A DNA stretch of 64,000 nt from Candidatus Roseilinea sp. (GCA_025998955.1 AP024676.1:2604001-2668000), one strand, 5' to 3'. Shown: positions 25,978 to 37,900, counted from the first letter of the stretch. The notes: generated from the sequence alone by a model not told the origin. Translations and numbers: made by a program.

Positions 25978-27831
25978 ATGAGCCCAGAGCGCGACCAGAT
26001 CCCATCGTCCTCGACATCCACGTCCGCGGTCCCTCCAGGGGGTGCAACCGACATCGAGACGGAGTCGCCGTCGCGCTATGTCTGGGCCGGCATCCTCACC
26101 GTAGTGCTGCTGATTCTATGCTGCACGGCCGCGTTCTGGCTTTTGTCCAGAAATGCCGGTAGCCGCGACGTTGTGCCGACGCCGCCGCCCGGCAGCGGTG
26201 CGCGCGTCGAGGTGAGTGGTCCGCTCGCACCCGGCGCGCCCTTTGGCGTGCGCGGCGTTGGTTTCCAAGCCAGCGAAGCCGTCGAGATCTTCCTGACATC
26301 CTCGACGACTGCGCCCTTCGGCGAATTCCAAAAGTTGGGCGACGCGATCGCCAGATCCGATGGCACTTTCCAGCGGGACGACTTGACTGCGCCTCCCGCC
26401 ACCGGCCAGTACTACCTCATCGCGCGAGGCGCGGCCAGCGGCTTCACGCAATTCACGCCGATCAGCATCAGCGGCGAGCCGATACCCACCAAGATGCCGC
26501 CCGAAGCGCCGACGCCAACACCCGGCCCGGCCGGCCCGTTGCCCGACCTGACCATCGTCAGCGTGGCCATCGAGTTGGAGACCGGTTCCAGCTGCGCCTA
26601 CGTTTCGACCCAGCTCGGTATTCGCGCCGTGATGCAAAACATCGGCAGTGCCTCTGCCGGACCATTCCTGGTTCAAGCCAACAATCAGCAGCAACTGGTT
26701 CCGGGCGGGCTCGCGCCCGGTCAGACGGCTTCGTTATGGTTCCCCGGCTTCACCACCGGCCCGAACCTCGTCATCGTTGATCCGACCGGCATGGTCGTCG
26801 AGAGCAATGAGGATAACAACACGTTCAACGGGCCGTTGCCCGTTCCGACCTTGCCCGCGACATGCACGCCGCCACCCGGCCCGACGATCATCGTGCCGAC
26901 GGCGACGCCGAACCCGAATCCGACGGGCGCGTGGTACGGCCAGTATTTCGGTAACCCAGACCTCATCCCGCCCGTGCTGTTCGATCAGAACCTACCCGGC
27001 CCGCCCTTGAACGTGAACTGGGGTACCGGCGCGCCTGGCCCGGGCGTCCCGCGCAACAACTGGTCGGCCATCTTCACCAGCAGCGCCAACTTCCCGACCA
27101 CGGACAACTATCAGTTCACCCTGAGCGTGGATGGTGGCGCGCGCGTCTTCGTGGACGACGTGTTGGTCATCAACCAGTGGTTCAGCGCCGGCTTGCGCAC
27201 GGTGACGGCCGACGTCAGCCTGACCGCCGGGCTGCACAACCTGCGCGTCGAGTACTACAAGTCGGGCGCCTCGGCGCGCGTCTTGCTGAACTGGAAGGTC
27301 AACTACGCCGGCTGGGAGGGCCGTTACTACAACTCACCCAACTTGACCGGGCCGGTCGTCATCAAGCGCGATGATCCACTTGCACCGCCGAACCCGCCTG
27401 GATTCTTGAACACCGCGGTGATGCCGAGTTGGCCGCCGCCGCAGATCAACCCGCTCAACTTCTCGGTGGATTGGCGGCGCTCGGTCAACTTCCCCGTAGG
27501 CGGGACCTACGTGTTCACGGCGACGGTGGACGACGGCGCGAGGCTGTTGATTGACGGGACGATCGTGTCGGGTCTGGACGACTTCACGGCCGGGGCGAAG
27601 GTGCTGGTGGGCACGCGGGTGTTGAACGCCGGCCAGCACTTCCTGCAGGTGCAATACGTGAACTACACCGGCCCGGGCAGCATCGAGCTGGTGTGGGCGC
27701 TCGCACCGCTGCCGCCCACCGCGACGCCGACGCCGACCATTCCACCGCCGCCATCGCCGACGCCGACACCGACCCTGCCTGTGTCACCGTTGCTTACGCC
27801 GCCAGTGATCATCATCACCACCACCCCTTAG
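25978..27831 (+). CDS. Membrane-anchored surface protein with CARDB and two PA14 domains
   Basis: 617 aa. A cytoplasmic N-tail of about 35 residues, then one membrane helix (VWAGILTVVLLILCCTAAFW), places the rest outside. A strand-rich domain (about 70-165) is followed by a CARDB cell-adhesion-like domain (LPDLTIVSVAIELE ... VVESNEDNN, about 185-290). Two PA14 domains follow (about 318-440 and 445-590), each with the GGARVFVDD or DGARLLIDG type core that binds carbohydrate in relatives. It ends in a Pro/Thr-rich tail with no sortase or PEP-CTERM signal. Probable carbohydrate-binding envelope protein. The PA14 part resembles that at 61608-63371. Confidence 0.78.
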   Translation: MSPERDQIPSSSTSTSAVPPGGATDIETESPSRYVWAGILTVVLLILCCTAAFWLLSRNAGSRDVVPTPPPGSGARVEVSGPLAPGAPFGVRGVGFQASEAVEIFLTSSTTAPFGEFQKLGDAIARSDGTFQRDDLTAPPATGQYYLIARGAASGFTQFTPISISGEPIPTKMPPEAPTPTPGPAGPLPDLTIVSVAIELETGSSCAYVSTQLGIRAVMQNIGSASAGPFLVQANNQQQLVPGGLAPGQTASLWFPGFTTGPNLVIVDPTGMVVESNEDNNTFNGPLPVPTLPATCTPPPGPTIIVPTATPNPNPTGAWYGQYFGNPDLIPPVLFDQNLPGPPLNVNWGTGAPGPGVPRNNWSAIFTSSANFPTTDNYQFTLSVDGGARVFVDDVLVINQWFSAGLRTVTADVSLTAGLHNLRVEYYKSGASARVLLNWKVNYAGWEGRYYNSPNLTGPVVIKRDDPLAPPNPPGFLNTAVMPSWPPPQINPLNFSVDWRRSVNFPVGGTYVFTATVDDGARLLIDGTIVSGLDDFTAGAKVLVGTRVLNAGQHFLQVQYVNYTGPGSIELVWALAPLPPTATPTPTIPPPPSPTPTPTLPVSPLLTPPVIIITTTP

Positions 27832-27970
27832 TAAGAGCGCGCACCCACCGTGCTCAAAGTGCATGGGCGCTCGCTATCATCTCAATGCGAAGTCTTCACG
27901 GTCAACGACTTGCAGTATCTGACGCGCTTGCGTCCCGCCCACCTAGAGTGGCTGAGCGAGGTGTGCGGCC

Positions 27971-28080
27971 GGTTATACCAACTGCGCGGTCAAGCAGGGT
28001 TAATTCGGCGCAATTGCGCGCGAAAGTTGCATCCAGCGAACCAGAGTTAGCCCGACTTGACTCGGCAATTGGTATTACGC
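27971..28080. repeat. Palindromic 110-bp element (MITE-like)
   Basis: The left arm 27971-28006 (starting GGTTATACCAACTGC) and the reverse complement of the right arm 28044-28080 (starting GCGTAATACCAATTGC) agree at most positions over about 36 bp. The rest of the 340-bp gap (27832-28171) between the PA14 protein and the phosphoesterase gene holds only small unsupported ORFs. Confidence 0.5.
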
Positions 28081-28171
28081 TAGACTGGAGCCAAGGGGGA
28101 AGCGGTGTGGCTGGCCGTGGAAGTGTCGTCGGTCGTAGACGAGTGCGATGTGCAACGGGCATTCCGCAATT

Positions 28172-29173
28172 TCACACCTCGAACACCACGATCTCCGGCC
28201 AGGTATTGAGGCGCGTGGGGGTGCTATTTTCTCCGCAACCCGACGAGACGTAGAGCGCGCCGTGGGGTGTGTGGTGCACGCCACGGTAGAACTTGGACTC
28301 GATCGGGATGGCCAATCCCGGCAGCAACGGGATGTAGATCTGGCCCTGATGCGTGTGGCCGAAAATGAAGAACGCGTCTTGCAACAACGGGTGAGCGCGA
28401 TGCCCATCCAGCTTCAGCATCAAGTCGGGATTGTGGCCGAGCACAATCACACGTGCCGCCGGCGCACGGTTGTGATGGGGCGCCAGCGCGCCGTGCAAGT
28501 CATCGCGGCCGGTCCACAACTCATCCACGCCGACCAGCAACACATCTTCGCCGATCGCCACGCACTCGTTACGCAAGAGGCGGATGTTCAACTGCGGCAA
28601 GAGTTGAATCAGCTCGTCGGAGTGATCCGGGCCTGGAATGCCGTAGTCATGGTTGCCCAGCACGGCATACACCCCGTGCGTCGCCCGCAGATGGCGCAGC
28701 GGTGCGAGCAGATCGGCGATGTCGCAGCACGCCGTCTTGCCGACGAAGTCACCGCCGATCAGGATGAGATCGGGTGATTGCGCATTGACCGTTTCGACGA
28801 TGCGTTGCGCCCAATTCTGGCGCTTGAATTGGCCCAGGTGTAGGTCGGAGAAAAAGACCACTTTGAGCGGCGGCCGGCCCGCAGAAGCAGCGGATCGGTG
28901 AGTCGTCTCCCCCGTGTTGCCGCCGAGCTTCAGGTGTTTGACCCGCAGTTGCCAAGGCGCGACGAAGCGCGCGTAGGCGCCCCATGCAGCGCCGGCGGCG
29001 ATGACTGCGCAAGCCGCCGCGGTCGCCGGAGCGCCGGTAAACCAGCAGTAGATCGCGGCGATAGCGGCTAGCGGAGCGACCACTGCGCTGGAGAGAAAGA
29101 TCCAGTCAAGCACCCACTCTGCGAAAGGCTGAACCGACCTGACGATGGAGTCCGACGGGCGTGAATATTGCAC
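28172..29173 (-). CDS. Membrane-anchored metallophosphoesterase
   Basis: 333 aa. Two hydrophobic helices lie in the first 70 residues. The calcineurin-type catalytic domain follows, with all metal-ligand blocks: FFSDLHLGQ, LIGGDFVG, VLGNHDYG, VLGHNPD and FGHTHQGQI. The YaeI/YkuE branch cleaves UDP-diacylglucosamine or other lipid/phosphodiester substrates at the membrane. The substrate here is unknown. The gene is alone, with a 110-bp palindromic element downstream and the pot operon upstream. Confidence 0.87.
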   Translation of the reverse strand: MQYSRPSDSIVRSVQPFAEWVLDWIFLSSAVVAPLAAIAAIYCWFTGAPATAAACAVIAAGAAWGAYARFVAPWQLRVKHLKLGGNTGETTHRSAASAGRPPLKVVFFSDLHLGQFKRQNWAQRIVETVNAQSPDLILIGGDFVGKTACCDIADLLAPLRHLRATHGVYAVLGNHDYGIPGPDHSDELIQLLPQLNIRLLRNECVAIGEDVLLVGVDELWTGRDDLHGALAPHHNRAPAARVIVLGHNPDLMLKLDGHRAHPLLQDAFFIFGHTHQGQIYIPLLPGLAIPIESKFYRGVHHTPHGALYVSSGCGENSTPTRLNTWPEIVVFEV

Positions 29174-29285
29174 GACGATACCACCTCACGAACGTGAATG
29201 CGCGAGAGATTGATGCGCGAAGCGCGCTCCCCTCGCACGGCGCGCCTCGCCTCGATAGTCGAACCCAGCGGCGATTGCTGCGCTT

Positions 29286-30431
29286 TCAAGCCGCTTTGAT
29301 TTCGTCGAACGCGCGCTGGTAGAGTTCGTCCACTTCGGGATCGCCTTTGCGCAGGAATTCCAAAGCATCGCCCATTGCAGCGACGTCGGGATACACGGCT
29401 TTGTCCTCCACCAACTCCTTGGCGATCAGTCCCTGACGCAGCGCTTCGGCACTGGGCGTCGCCAGGCCGATCTCGTTGGCGTTCTCGGCAGCGATGTCGG
29501 TTCGGCACAGGAAGTTGATGAACACCTCGGCGGTGTATTGGCTCGGCGCGCCCTTTGGCACGCACAGGTTGTCTTGCCACACCGTGCTCACATCGCCGGG
29601 GATGACGTAGACCAGATTGGGGTTCTCGCCGCGCGCCACGACGGCGTCGTTGGTGTAGATCTGCGTGCCGAAGATGTCGCCGGCGACGAGGTTGGTGGCA
29701 GCGTTCGGGCTGTCGGTCAGCGTGTAGTTGGCGCGCCGCTTCAGCTCGATCAGCGCATCGCGGGCGGCGTTGATCTCTTTCGGATCGGTGGCGTTGCCGC
29801 TGTAGCCGAGCACGCGCAGGCCGACGGCCAGCAGCTCGCGCACGTCGTCAATCATGCCCAGCTTGCCACGCAGCGCGTCCGGCCAGTTCATCACCTGCTT
29901 CCAGTTGGTGATCGGCTCGGGCACCTTCGTCTTGTTGTAGGCGAAGCCGGTGCAGCCCCAGTTGTAGGCCACGGAGTACTCGTTGGTCGGGTCGAAGTAC
30001 AAGTTCTTGTGGCCGGCGTCAATGTATTGGAAGTTGGGGATGTTGTCGAAATTCAGCTTCTCCAGCAAGCCGGCGGCGATCAGCTTCGACACCATGTAGT
30101 CAGACGGCGTGATCAGGTCGTAGCCCGGATTGCCGCCCGCCTTGAATTTGGCCTCCATCTCTTCGTTGGAGCCATAGGTGTCTATCTTGACCGTGACGCC
30201 GAACTCTTGTTTGAACTTGTCAATGACGCTGTCGGCGACATATCCGCCCCAGGTATACCAACTCAGCTCTTTGGCGAGCTTGCTCGTGTCTACACTGCCG
30301 GGTTGCGGCGCAGGGCCCTCGGCCGCCGGCGCAGTCGTCGGTGCCGGTGTAGCCGCGCCGCCGCAGGCGGCCATCAGAGCCGTCGCGCCGCTCAGTCCCA
30401 GGCTCAATCGCAAAAAGGCTCGTCGGTTCAT
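29286..30431 (-). CDS. potD: Polyamine ABC transporter, substrate-binding lipoprotein
   Basis: 381 aa from ATG 30431. It starts NRRAFLRLSLG, a twin-arginine-like signal, and ends the signal with lipobox LMAAC, so it is an exported lipoprotein. The mature part has the PotD/PotF fold: LSWYTWGGYV, YDLITPSDYMVSKL and the ligand-site region VAYNWGCTGFAYN. It binds spermidine or putrescine and delivers it to the PotBC permease. It is the last gene of potABCD, 96 bp after potC. Confidence 0.9.
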   Translation of the reverse strand: MNRRAFLRLSLGLSGATALMAACGGAATPAPTTAPAAEGPAPQPGSVDTSKLAKELSWYTWGGYVADSVIDKFKQEFGVTVKIDTYGSNEEMEAKFKAGGNPGYDLITPSDYMVSKLIAAGLLEKLNFDNIPNFQYIDAGHKNLYFDPTNEYSVAYNWGCTGFAYNKTKVPEPITNWKQVMNWPDALRGKLGMIDDVRELLAVGLRVLGYSGNATDPKEINAARDALIELKRRANYTLTDSPNAATNLVAGDIFGTQIYTNDAVVARGENPNLVYVIPGDVSTVWQDNLCVPKGAPSQYTAEVFINFLCRTDIAAENANEIGLATPSAEALRQGLIAKELVEDKAVYPDVAAMGDALEFLRKGDPEVDELYQRAFDEIKAA

Positions 30432-30527
30432 GGTTACCTCAATCTCCTCTCGGTTGTTCAGAATGCTCGCCGGCCGGTGGCGCGGCGACCACAATTATCC
30501 ACGCATATCCATGCAACGAACGGACTC

Positions 30528-31382
30528 TCATGTCCGCTGACGCCGCTGGATGATCTGCGTGATGATCACGAGGACGATGGACAGCACCAGCATCAGCGCG
30601 GAGATGGCGTTGATCTCCGGCGTGATGCCTCGGCGGATCTGTCCCCAGATATACACCGGCAGCGTCTGCGACCCAACGCCGGTCACGAAGAACGAGATCA
30701 CGAAGTCGTCCAACGACAGCGTAAAGGCCAGCAGCGCACTGCTGATGATGCCCGGCATGAGCAGGGGCAGGGTGATCCGCCGGAAGGTGACCCACTCGTT
30801 GGCGCCGAGGTCTTGTGCCGCTTCCTCCACCGAGCGATCGAAGTCGGCCAGGCGCGCGCGCATGGTGAGATAGACGAACGGCATGCAGAAGGCGATGTGG
30901 GAGATCACCAGTGTGAGCAGCCCGCGGCTGATGTTGACCGCAGCGAAGAAGATCAACAGCGAGATGCCCATCACGATCTCCGGCACGATCACCGGCATGT
31001 AGAGCAGGCCGTCCCAGGCGCCTTTGCCGCGAAAGCGGTAGCGCTCCATCGCCATCGCCATCAGCGTGCCGATCACCACCGCGCCGAAGGTGGACAGCAC
31101 GGCGACGATCAGGCTGTTGGCAGCGGCTTCCAGGATGCGTGCGTTGCTGAAGACGCGTTCGTACCACTGTAAGCTGAAGCTCTGCCAGGTCGCGCCGGTG
31201 CGCGCGCTGTTGAACGAGAAGACGATCAAGACGACGATCGGCACATAGAGAAAAGCGAATGTGAATAGGGTGATGGTCACCAACGCAAAGCGGCTCACGC
31301 TGAAGCGTCGGGTTTCGCCGCGCGGCTTCGGTTTGATCTCGCCGCGCTCACCGAGCAGGATGATGGTGGAGTCGGACGTCAC
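30528..31382 (-). CDS. potC: Polyamine ABC transporter permease
   Basis: 284 aa with six membrane helices after a soluble N-tail of about 30 residues. The EAA loop EAAQDLGANEWVTFRRITLP contacts the ATPase. The LDDFVISFFVTG motif in the second-last helix is typical of PotC. It pairs with PotB to form the membrane channel for spermidine/putrescine import. It starts 16 bp after the potB stop. Confidence 0.9.
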   Translation of the reverse strand: MTSDSTIILLGERGEIKPKPRGETRRFSVSRFALVTITLFTFAFLYVPIVVLIVFSFNSARTGATWQSFSLQWYERVFSNARILEAAANSLIVAVLSTFGAVVIGTLMAMAMERYRFRGKGAWDGLLYMPVIVPEIVMGISLLIFFAAVNISRGLLTLVISHIAFCMPFVYLTMRARLADFDRSVEEAAQDLGANEWVTFRRITLPLLMPGIISSALLAFTLSLDDFVISFFVTGVGSQTLPVYIWGQIRRGITPEINAISALMLVLSIVLVIITQIIQRRQRT

Positions 31383-31398
31383 AGCTCCTCCCTCATGC

Positions 31399-32319
31399 TT
31401 ACAAGACGGCGCGCTGTTCGCCGCGCCCGCTGCGGAAGTACAACACGGCCGCGATGGTCACGATAACCATCATCAGCAGCGCCAGCGCCGAGCCGAATGG
31501 CCAGTTCACACTTGCGCTGAATTGTTGCGCGATCGTATAGCCGATCATGTTGGTGCGCCCACCGCCCATCAGCTCAACCGTGATGTAGGAGCCGACGGCC
31601 GGGACGAACGTCAGGATCGAGCCGGCGACCAGGCCGGGGGAGATCAGCGGCAGCATCACGCGCTGGAAGGCGCGCAGCGTGTTCGCGCCCAGGTCGTTGG
31701 CCGCCTCGATCATCGTCCAGTCGAACTTCTCCAGCGACGTATAGAGCGGCAGGATCATGAACGGCAAGTTGCCGTAAACCAAGCCGATCATCACGGCGGT
31801 CGGCGTGAAGAGCAGGTCAATCGGCTCCAGCCCGAGCGAGCGCAGCAAGGTGTTGATCGGCCCGTTCCCGCGCAACATGAACTGCAGCGCGTACGTGCGC
31901 ACCAGGAAGTTCGTCCAGAAGGGGATCATCACCAAGAAGAGCGCCAGGTTGCGGTAGCGCCGCGAGAGCCGCGACATGAACAGCGCCACCGGAAAGGCAA
32001 TCAGCAAGGTGATGATCGTGCTGACCAGCGAGAGCCAGATCGAGCGCCAGAACAGCTCCAGGTAGAGGCCGTCGAACAGCCGCATGTTCAGCCCGCCGTC
32101 AAATGAAATAGAGGGGTTGAAGCGGATGTCCTTGACGATGTCCCAGTAGTTCTCCAGCGTGAAGGGCGGCGCGGGAAAGCCGAACTGATCGCGCGACAGG
32201 AAGCTGATCACCGCCATGATCAGCAGCGGGATGAGGAAGAAAACAATCAGCCAGAACGCGCCGGGGAACATCAGGCCGGCGATGCGCAGCGAACGGCGTT
32301 CACGGAAGGCTTGGATCAT
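31399..32319 (-). CDS. potB: Polyamine ABC transporter permease
   Basis: 306 aa from ATG 32319; the frame is open for 53 more codons upstream but these cover the word-repeat stretch and the end of potA. Six helices, EAA loop EAANDLGANTLRAFQRVMLP. The PotB-type periplasmic segment between helices 1 and 2 is long (DQFGFPAPPFTLENYWDIVKD). It forms the heterodimeric permease with PotC. Confidence 0.9.
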   Translation of the reverse strand: MIQAFRERRSLRIAGLMFPGAFWLIVFFLIPLLIMAVISFLSRDQFGFPAPPFTLENYWDIVKDIRFNPSISFDGGLNMRLFDGLYLELFWRSIWLSLVSTIITLLIAFPVALFMSRLSRRYRNLALFLVMIPFWTNFLVRTYALQFMLRGNGPINTLLRSLGLEPIDLLFTPTAVMIGLVYGNLPFMILPLYTSLEKFDWTMIEAANDLGANTLRAFQRVMLPLISPGLVAGSILTFVPAVGSYITVELMGGGRTNMIGYTIAQQFSASVNWPFGSALALLMMVIVTIAAVLYFRSGRGEQRAVL

Positions 32320-32325
32320 CTGAGC

Positions 32326-32368
32326 TGGGAGTATGAGCTGTGGGCTGTGAGCATTGCACTGTGAGCCG
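32326..32368. repeat. Word-repeat stretch between potA and potB
   Basis: Repeats of the words GAGCTGTGGGCTGTGAGC and CACTGTGAGCC fill the gap between the potA stop and the potB start. Similar low-complexity mixtures of near-repeated words occur at 2556, 12731, 43511, 50203 and 58665. Confidence 0.4.
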
Positions 32369-32369
32369 G

Positions 32370-33458
<1,089 letters not shown>

Positions 33459-33638
33459 CGCATCTGCCTCCGAAATCACAAACTTCTCAGCCCCGGGAAC
33501 TCATCCAGGAGAGATAGGGGCAGCGACGAGCAGGATTATACGAAAGAGAGCCAATGTTAGGGATCGTTAGGGTTCGACCGCCCGACCCTTGCGGAGAGAC
33601 GGCATTACAATTCGCTCAATTCTCGTGGGAGTCCTATA

Positions 33639-34841
33639 GTGAACGACACACATACCCCCTCATCGCCGGATGCATCGCGTGGTTCGGCTGCGCACAGCAG
33701 TGCCTTCGTTCGCCTCGCGTTGCTGGCCGTCCTGGTGCTGTCGGTGGCTTTGCCGGCCGTGCTCCTCGTCGGCGCGCAACCGCCGACTTCCGCTACTGCG
33801 CTCGGGCAAACGCAAAGTTGCGTGCCAACCGTGATCGCATACGGGCAGGTCAACGTGCGCTCCGGCCCCAGCACGCAGTTCGAGCCGCCCATCGGCGCGC
33901 TGTTCGCCGGCCAGACCGCCCAAGTGACCGGCCGCCTGCGTGACAACTCGTGGTATCGCATCATCTTCGGCAACCGCGAGGGGTGGGTATTCGGCCAGAT
34001 CGTGCAGACCTCGTGCATGCAGAATGTGCCGGTCGTGCCCAATCCGCCCTTGCCGCCCGGCCCGACGCCGATTCCCAATCAGGCCAACTTCGTTGCGACG
34101 CCGACGGTCATCACGCCGCCCCAATGTAGCACGCTGAGCTGGAACGTCAGCGAAGTGGCCGGCGTGTGGTTGATCAGCGGCGGGTATCAAGAGGGCGTGG
34201 GCGGTGTGGATTCGCGCACCATGTGTCCCACGACCACGACGACATACACGTTGCTCGTGCAGCGCCGCGATGGCACGACCTACCAACAGAGCGTCACCGT
34301 CAACGTCAATCCGCCTCAGCCGAACGATCCGAACTTCCGTGCCGACGCCTACTCCGTCAACCCCGGCAGTTGCACCACGCTGCGCTGGAACGTCAGCGAT
34401 GTGCGCGCCGTGTTCTTCTGGGACGGCGGCAATCAGCAAGGCGTAGGCGGCAACGATTCGCGCCAGGTCTGCCCGCTCAACACGTCCACCTACCGGTTGC
34501 AGGTGATCGGCAGAGACGGCATATCGCGCGACTACTTCCTCACCGTCACCGTGACCGGCGGCGCGCCGGCGCCGAACGTCAACTTCTACGCGGAAAGCAA
34601 CGCGCTGCCGCGAGGCCAGTGCACGAACCTGCGCTGGCAAGTCTCCGGCCAGTTCAATGCCATCGTGCTGATTGACGCTTCGGTCAACGCCACCACGGTG
34701 GTCGGCCCGAACGGCGACATCAAGGTCTGCCCGAACCAGAGCGCCACGTATATCCTGCGCGTGACCGGCGTGGACGGCCGGCTCTACGACAGCGCCGCTC
34801 AGGTGACCGTGTTCGCCGCCGGCCCGACGCCGATACCGTAA
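33639..34841 (+). CDS. Secreted SH3b protein with three Ig-like repeats (paralogue 1)
   Basis: 400 aa from GTG 33639 (SD GGGAG, TACAAT at 33609). A signal anchor/peptide (LALLAVLVLSVALPAVLLVG) is followed by an SH3b domain (about 60-125, QVNVRSGPSTQFEPPIGALF). Three repeats of about 85-90 residues follow, each with two Cys and the core CSTLSWNVSEVAGVWLISGG / CTTLRWNVSDVRAVFFWDGG / CTNLRWQVSGQFNAIVLIDA. The pairs of Cys probably form one disulfide per repeat. It is about 60% similar by eye to the protein at 38772. The two flank the convergently placed peptidase gene. Binding to cell-wall or extracellular polymer is inferred. Confidence 0.7.
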   Translation: MNDTHTPSSPDASRGSAAHSSAFVRLALLAVLVLSVALPAVLLVGAQPPTSATALGQTQSCVPTVIAYGQVNVRSGPSTQFEPPIGALFAGQTAQVTGRLRDNSWYRIIFGNREGWVFGQIVQTSCMQNVPVVPNPPLPPGPTPIPNQANFVATPTVITPPQCSTLSWNVSEVAGVWLISGGYQEGVGGVDSRTMCPTTTTTYTLLVQRRDGTTYQQSVTVNVNPPQPNDPNFRADAYSVNPGSCTTLRWNVSDVRAVFFWDGGNQQGVGGNDSRQVCPLNTSTYRLQVIGRDGISRDYFLTVTVTGGAPAPNVNFYAESNALPRGQCTNLRWQVSGQFNAIVLIDASVNATTVVGPNGDIKVCPNQSATYILRVTGVDGRLYDSAAQVTVFAAGPTPIP

Positions 34842-34957
34842 TTTGCCCGACGCAAGGCCTTCAAGAGCGCTCCCGAAAATTGACTCAGGGATCGCCTGCT
34901 CCGGCGATCCCTGCGTTCATGGCGTAGACGGCATCCGCGCTCGGCGTCAAGTCTGCT

Positions 34958-37900
34958 TCAAGGCCTCGGTAGCCTCAACGTCTTCACCACCGTATCGAGC
35001 TGCGCCAACGTGGGCCGGAAGCCGCGCGACGTCAGCCGGTTGAGCGCAGCCTCGACGCGCTTCAGGTAGGCCGGATAATCGCTCTCGATGCGCGCCTGTT
35101 CCGCGCGCGTGACGCGCCGCGCGCTGGCCGGCAGCGCCGTGGACGACACCGGATGCACGAACGACAGATAGTACTTGCCGTCGCTGCTCAGGCCCTGGCA
35201 GGTGTAGAACGTGTCCGCATCGGTGATCGCGCCCACGTCGAAGCGATACGCGGTGATGAACCGCACGCATGCACCGCCGTCGAAGTCGAGGTAGCCGATC
35301 TGGCTGCGCAGCACCTGGTCGCCGCCGACCGACGGCAGCACGGGGATCGTCTCGGTAATCGCCTCCGGCCGCGTTTCGAGGATGGCCTTCAGGCGGGCGA
35401 TCGTCGCGTCGAATTCCGCCAGCGCGTCGCCACCGAACTGGACGCGATAGGCCTCTAGCGGGAGAACGAGCAACTGGCGCTGGCGCGGCGCGAAGGCGTC
35501 GTCGGCCAGCCGGTCGCTGTCGAAGCGAAAGCGCAGGTGCGCCGGCCAGCCGTTCAATGGCGGCGGCGCGTCGGGGTTGAAGGGAACGCTTGAGCGCGCT
35601 TCCTTCGTCACGCGGCGCGCGAGGCCGGCCGGGTTCAAGCTGAATTGCGCCGGATCTATGACCACCGTCGGCGTAGCAGCAGCGGATGGTGTGATCGCTT
35701 CGGTCGCAGTCATCGTCTCGGTCGTAGTCATCACTTCGCGCGCCGGGGCAGGTGCTTCCAGCAGCACATCCACCGCCGAGGTGGCGAAGGGCGGGCCGCC
35801 GGCTGCGTTGGGCACCTCGATCAGCAAGCGCCCGCGGCCGCTCTGCGTCGGCGTGAAGGTGATCGTCGCGTCGAACGCGCCGGGCTGGCCCAGCTCGCCG
35901 GCCACGGTGATCGGCCCGATGCCGACTTGGGCGCCGCTGGCGTCGAAGACGCGATACACCAAGTTGTTCTCGAACGGCGTGAGCGAGATGCTGCCCTTCA
36001 TCTGCGCCGGGCTGGCAATCGCAGCGTTGGGCGCAGGCGCGTCAATCGTGATGGTGAAGACGGGCGGTTGTCCTTCCAGGTTCACGGGCGCGAGCGTCAC
36101 GCTCACCGCAGCCGTAGCGAAGAGTTGGCCGGTGGCGGCGTCCACGTCCAGCACCTCGATGCGCCCGGCTTCGCGCTGCGTCACGGTGAAGGGCAAGGTC
36201 GCCGCGAACGTGCCGGGGCTACCCAGGCTGCCTTTCACCGTGAGCGGGCCTTCGCTGATGATGAAGCCGGCGCTGTTGTAGATGCGATACACCAGGTTGT
36301 TCTCGAACGGCGTCCGGCTGGTGTAGCCGCTCACCATCGCCGGGCTGGTGACCTCGTCGTCGCGCTGCGGCGTCTCGATGACGATGGTCTGCGCCGGCGC
36401 CTGAACGGCGAAGAACGACTCGACCGCAGGCAGAAATACCTCGCGATAGAGCGTCTCGCGTTGATCCGGCGTGCCGCTGACCAGTTGCACGATGAAGCGG
36501 CCGTCGTTGCCGACGGCGAGGTCTTGCAGCAGCCGGCCGTCGCTCGAGCTGCCGCTGAAGAACTGCCAGGCAATCTCACCGATCGTGCGCGTGTCGGTGC
36601 GCTGGAAGCGGCCGGTCTCCAGTTGTCGCCGGAGGGCTGCCGGGTTCGGAATGGCCTGATGCTCGAACTGGATGGCTGCCACCGACACATCGTCGCCGAA
36701 CACGCCGGGGCTGAGTTCGATCCAGCCGATGGGCCGCTTGCCGCCGACGCCGACGATCGGGTCGGTGAACTCCGTCAACTGGACGCTGGTGGTGCTGAAC
36801 TCGATCGGTTTGCCCTGAGCGCACTTGGTATCCAGCGGCTCGGCGGGCGCGTTGAGGAAGTTGGCAATCAAGCCGGCAGCGCAAGCGTTGGCTGGCGCGA
36901 GCCCATGGCCCTGCGACTTGAAGAGCACCTGCGTCGCGTTGGGGAACCCCGCTGCAGCCTGCACGCCGAACTCCGGCGGCGTGAGCGGGTCGAACTCGCC
37001 GCTCAACACCAGCACCGGCACGTCGCTCTTGGCCGCGGTATGCACCTCATCGCCCAGCAGCGGCACGCCCCACGCTTTGCAGGTGGTTAGGATCTCGCGC
37101 GCGGAGCGGAAGACCTTCAACTCGGGCAGCACGTCAGCGTCGGCCTGTCGCGCCTCATCCTCGGTGAAGTTCGCCTCCTCCGAGCAGAAGATCGAGTTGA
37201 ACATGCCGATGGTGGTCTCGTTCAGCACCTGCAGCTCGAAGCGATCGCGCAACCGCGAGAGGTAATCGAGGTCGCGCTTCTCCACCAGGTCCACCAGCCG
37301 TGGCAGCCGGCTGATGCCGTATGAGTCGTACATCATGGTGTAGACCACACCCAGCAACGCCTCGCCGGTGAGCGGCGCGTTCAGCGTGACGACCTCGGTG
37401 AGCGATCGCGTCGTGATCGTCATCGGCGCGGGCGAGGCGTTCAGCGCGCTCACCAGCGCGACGAAGCGCTGCTCGATGTCCGGGTAGTCTTTGGCGCACA
37501 GCGGATCGGCGGCGCAGGCAGCGGCGACCTTCTGCAACGCCTTCTGGAAGTTCGCGTTGCGGGTGAGGGTGAACTTGCCGGCGCGCGGGATTGCGCCGTC
37601 CAAGATGACGCTGCGCACGCCTTGCGGATAGAGCGCCACGATGTGCTGGGCGAGCAGCGCCCCGTAGGATTTGCCGTAGAGGTTGTAGTCCGCATAGCCC
37701 AGCGCGCGAGGCAAGGCAGCGATATCGGCGGCGTTCTCCAGGCTGTTGTAAGCGGCCAGATTGATGCCTTCGCCGGCCAGCCGCGCGCGGCAAGCGGCGT
37801 TGGCGGCGATCCGCTCTTGCTCCGCCGCGTCGCCCATCAGGCCGCTTTGGATGTGTTTGAGCGCGGTCTCGCGATATTCGGGGCAGGTCAGGGATGGCTG

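Noticed and set aside
27850-28050. 66-aa ORF downstream of the PA14/CARDB protein
   Set aside because: It runs into the palindromic element, has no family signature and no good SD.
29538-31172. 544-codon plus-strand ORF opposite the potD/potC genes
   Set aside because: Antisense shadow, low-complexity composition and no start signal.
35645-37090. 481-codon plus-strand ORF opposite the TAP-like peptidase
   Set aside because: Antisense shadow of a gene with clear catalytic motifs.
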